Shown: positions 63,148 through 64,000 of the stretch, in pieces
How the letters are laid out: each line of letters opens with the position of its first letter
Numbering within the stretch: position 1 is the stretch's first letter
DNA from: Hyperoodon ampullatus
Taxonomy: Eukaryota; Chordata; Mammalia; Artiodactyla; Ziphiidae
Reading direction: 5' to 3'
Length of the DNA: 64,000 nt
Assembly: GCA_949752795.1 (NCBI GenBank)
Contig: OX457058.1
Coordinates: forward strand, 156,126,353 to 156,190,352
Notes under the pieces: generated by a model
Database searches by the model: none
Told to the model about the DNA's origin: nothing
The model's input: only the letters and a program-made list of their open reading frames with translations
Position numbers and translations under genes: made by a program

Positions 63148-63174
63148 TTGCATTGACCAAAGCTGACCTGCAAG
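63148..63174 (+). CDS. NRXN3: NRXN3 microexon, splice site 6 cassette (VALTKADLQ)
   Basis: Exon of 27 bases, phase 1 on both sides, so inclusion adds nine residues in frame between GCE and the following EGF3 sequence. With the last base of the LNS5 exon it reads VALTKADLQ. The acceptor is gctaacaaag/TT behind a pyrimidine-rich stretch. A perfect TACTAAC branch-point heptamer sits at 63097-63103, and no AG occurs between it and the acceptor AG. The donor is caaG/gtagag. Neurexins are known to have a nine-residue alternative insert (SS6) between LNS5 and EGF3; I recall the related VALMKADLQ for NRXN1. Too short for ordinary ORF or gene finders. Expected to be alternatively included, regulated in neurons. 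Confidence 0.88.
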
Positions 63175-64000
63175 GTAGAGAAGGTTCTTGTTCCCATGAC
63201 CACTTTGGACTGAAATATGTCCTGGGTAACCCTTGGTATCATATCTTTAGAGGACTTGAAGCTGTCACACCTCTTGGACAGCAGCGGTTATGGGGAGGGG
63301 GCTGAACCCTGTGTTCTTTATGAACAGTGGCAGAAAACCCAAATCATTACATGAAAAATAACAACCAAGGCGAGGCGTCTTGTGGATGGGAATATGATTT
63401 CATTTTGGGGGGACCAGAGAGGTTTGACAGCATCCTATATTGTGACTACCCACAGGCATATTAATCCACTTCTGGAAATGCCTCTCCAAGTAGTTGCCAT
63501 GGAGGGGTTGGCTCCTTTTAATTTATTCACTAGAGACAGAAGACAGCACTTGGAGAAAGAAAAAAAAAATAAAAGCCCATCTGAGTTCTTAATTTATTAT
63601 TTTCTGGGTCAGGGAGGTCATTTCTCAGAGCAGGACTTTTGAGTGCTTAGACCTTATGAAAGATAATGCCATTTTCTCTTAACTCATTTTAAAGAAATCT
63701 TTTAGGCATTTGGGAGATATTAATCTCATTAAAACATTCTAGAGTTTTATGTCTCCTGTTGGGGATTTTGATTGAGCACTTTAATTTCCTGTTTTGTGAT
63801 TCTAAAGAAGAAAAGTACTCTTGGGGAAGAAGAAGATCTATCGATCTATTGATTTTATCCTGAATACCCTTTAAAATGCCTGCATGTTAGATATCAGTGG
63901 ATATTTACTGCACATACTGCTTCTTCTACCATTCAAAGAGGCATCTTTCAAAGTCTGTAATGGTTCACCTGTCCTGTCGTGTCAGGCTACTTTGACTCAG
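63175..64000 (+). other. NRXN3: Start of the NRXN3 intron after the SS6 microexon
   Basis: Begins GTAGAG and runs to the window edge. The EGF3 exon (expected to begin with a PSTTCQEDSC-like sequence) is not present, so it lies beyond 64000. No repeat recognised. Confidence 0.8.

Noticed and set aside
58796..64000. Search for the beta-neurexin promoter or EGF3/LNS6 exons
   Set aside because: No EGF cysteine pattern, no LNS6 motif and no CpG-rich promoter seen; these should lie further downstream.

Overview
The window is mammalian nuclear DNA, almost certainly from a cetacean or a close non-ruminant cetartiodactyl. Nine tRNA-derived CHR-type SINEs (5' end 'gcttccctggtggcgcagtgg' or its complement) are scattered through it, most with clear target-site duplications. 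It also carries a cetartiodactyl-style L1 3' end and a mariner MITE, and I saw no BovB or Bov-tA elements. The background is old mammalian repeat: L2, MIR, MER2, MER5A, other Tigger and hAT MITEs, and MaLR-like LTRs.

Only one gene is supported: an internal part of an alpha-neurexin, best matched to NRXN3, on the + strand. Four full exons (47571-47690, 56441-56822, 57622-57812, 58622-58795) have AG/GT borders and compatible phases (1-1, 1-2, 2-1, 1-1). They join into one open reading frame covering the second part of laminin-G/LNS domain 4 and all of LNS5. A fifth exon of only 27 bases (63148-63174, VALTKADLQ) fits the neurexin splice-site-6 cassette between LNS5 and EGF3. The SS3 cassette, LNS6, the beta-neurexin promoter and the membrane anchor were not found here.

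Layout: 1-47570 is the 3' part of a very long intron, filled with repeats and without a credible gene. 47571-58795 holds the LNS4/LNS5 exons, separated by introns of 8750, 799 and 809 bases. 58796-63147 is a 4.35 kb intron ending at the microexon. 63175-64000 is the start of the next intron.

Most notable: (1) the 27-base microexon with a perfect TACTAAC branch point; (2) a CHR SINE whose target-site duplication ends 32 bases before the LNS4/LNS5 exon, beside an alternative-splicing hub, with a reading frame open from the SINE into the exon; (3) a rearranged L1 at 52407-52845 with an inverted 5' part, a probable 3' transduction with its own AATAAA and poly(A), and perfect 15-base duplications. 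Repeat family names come from recall of consensus sequences, not a database search; boundaries of old repeats are approximate.
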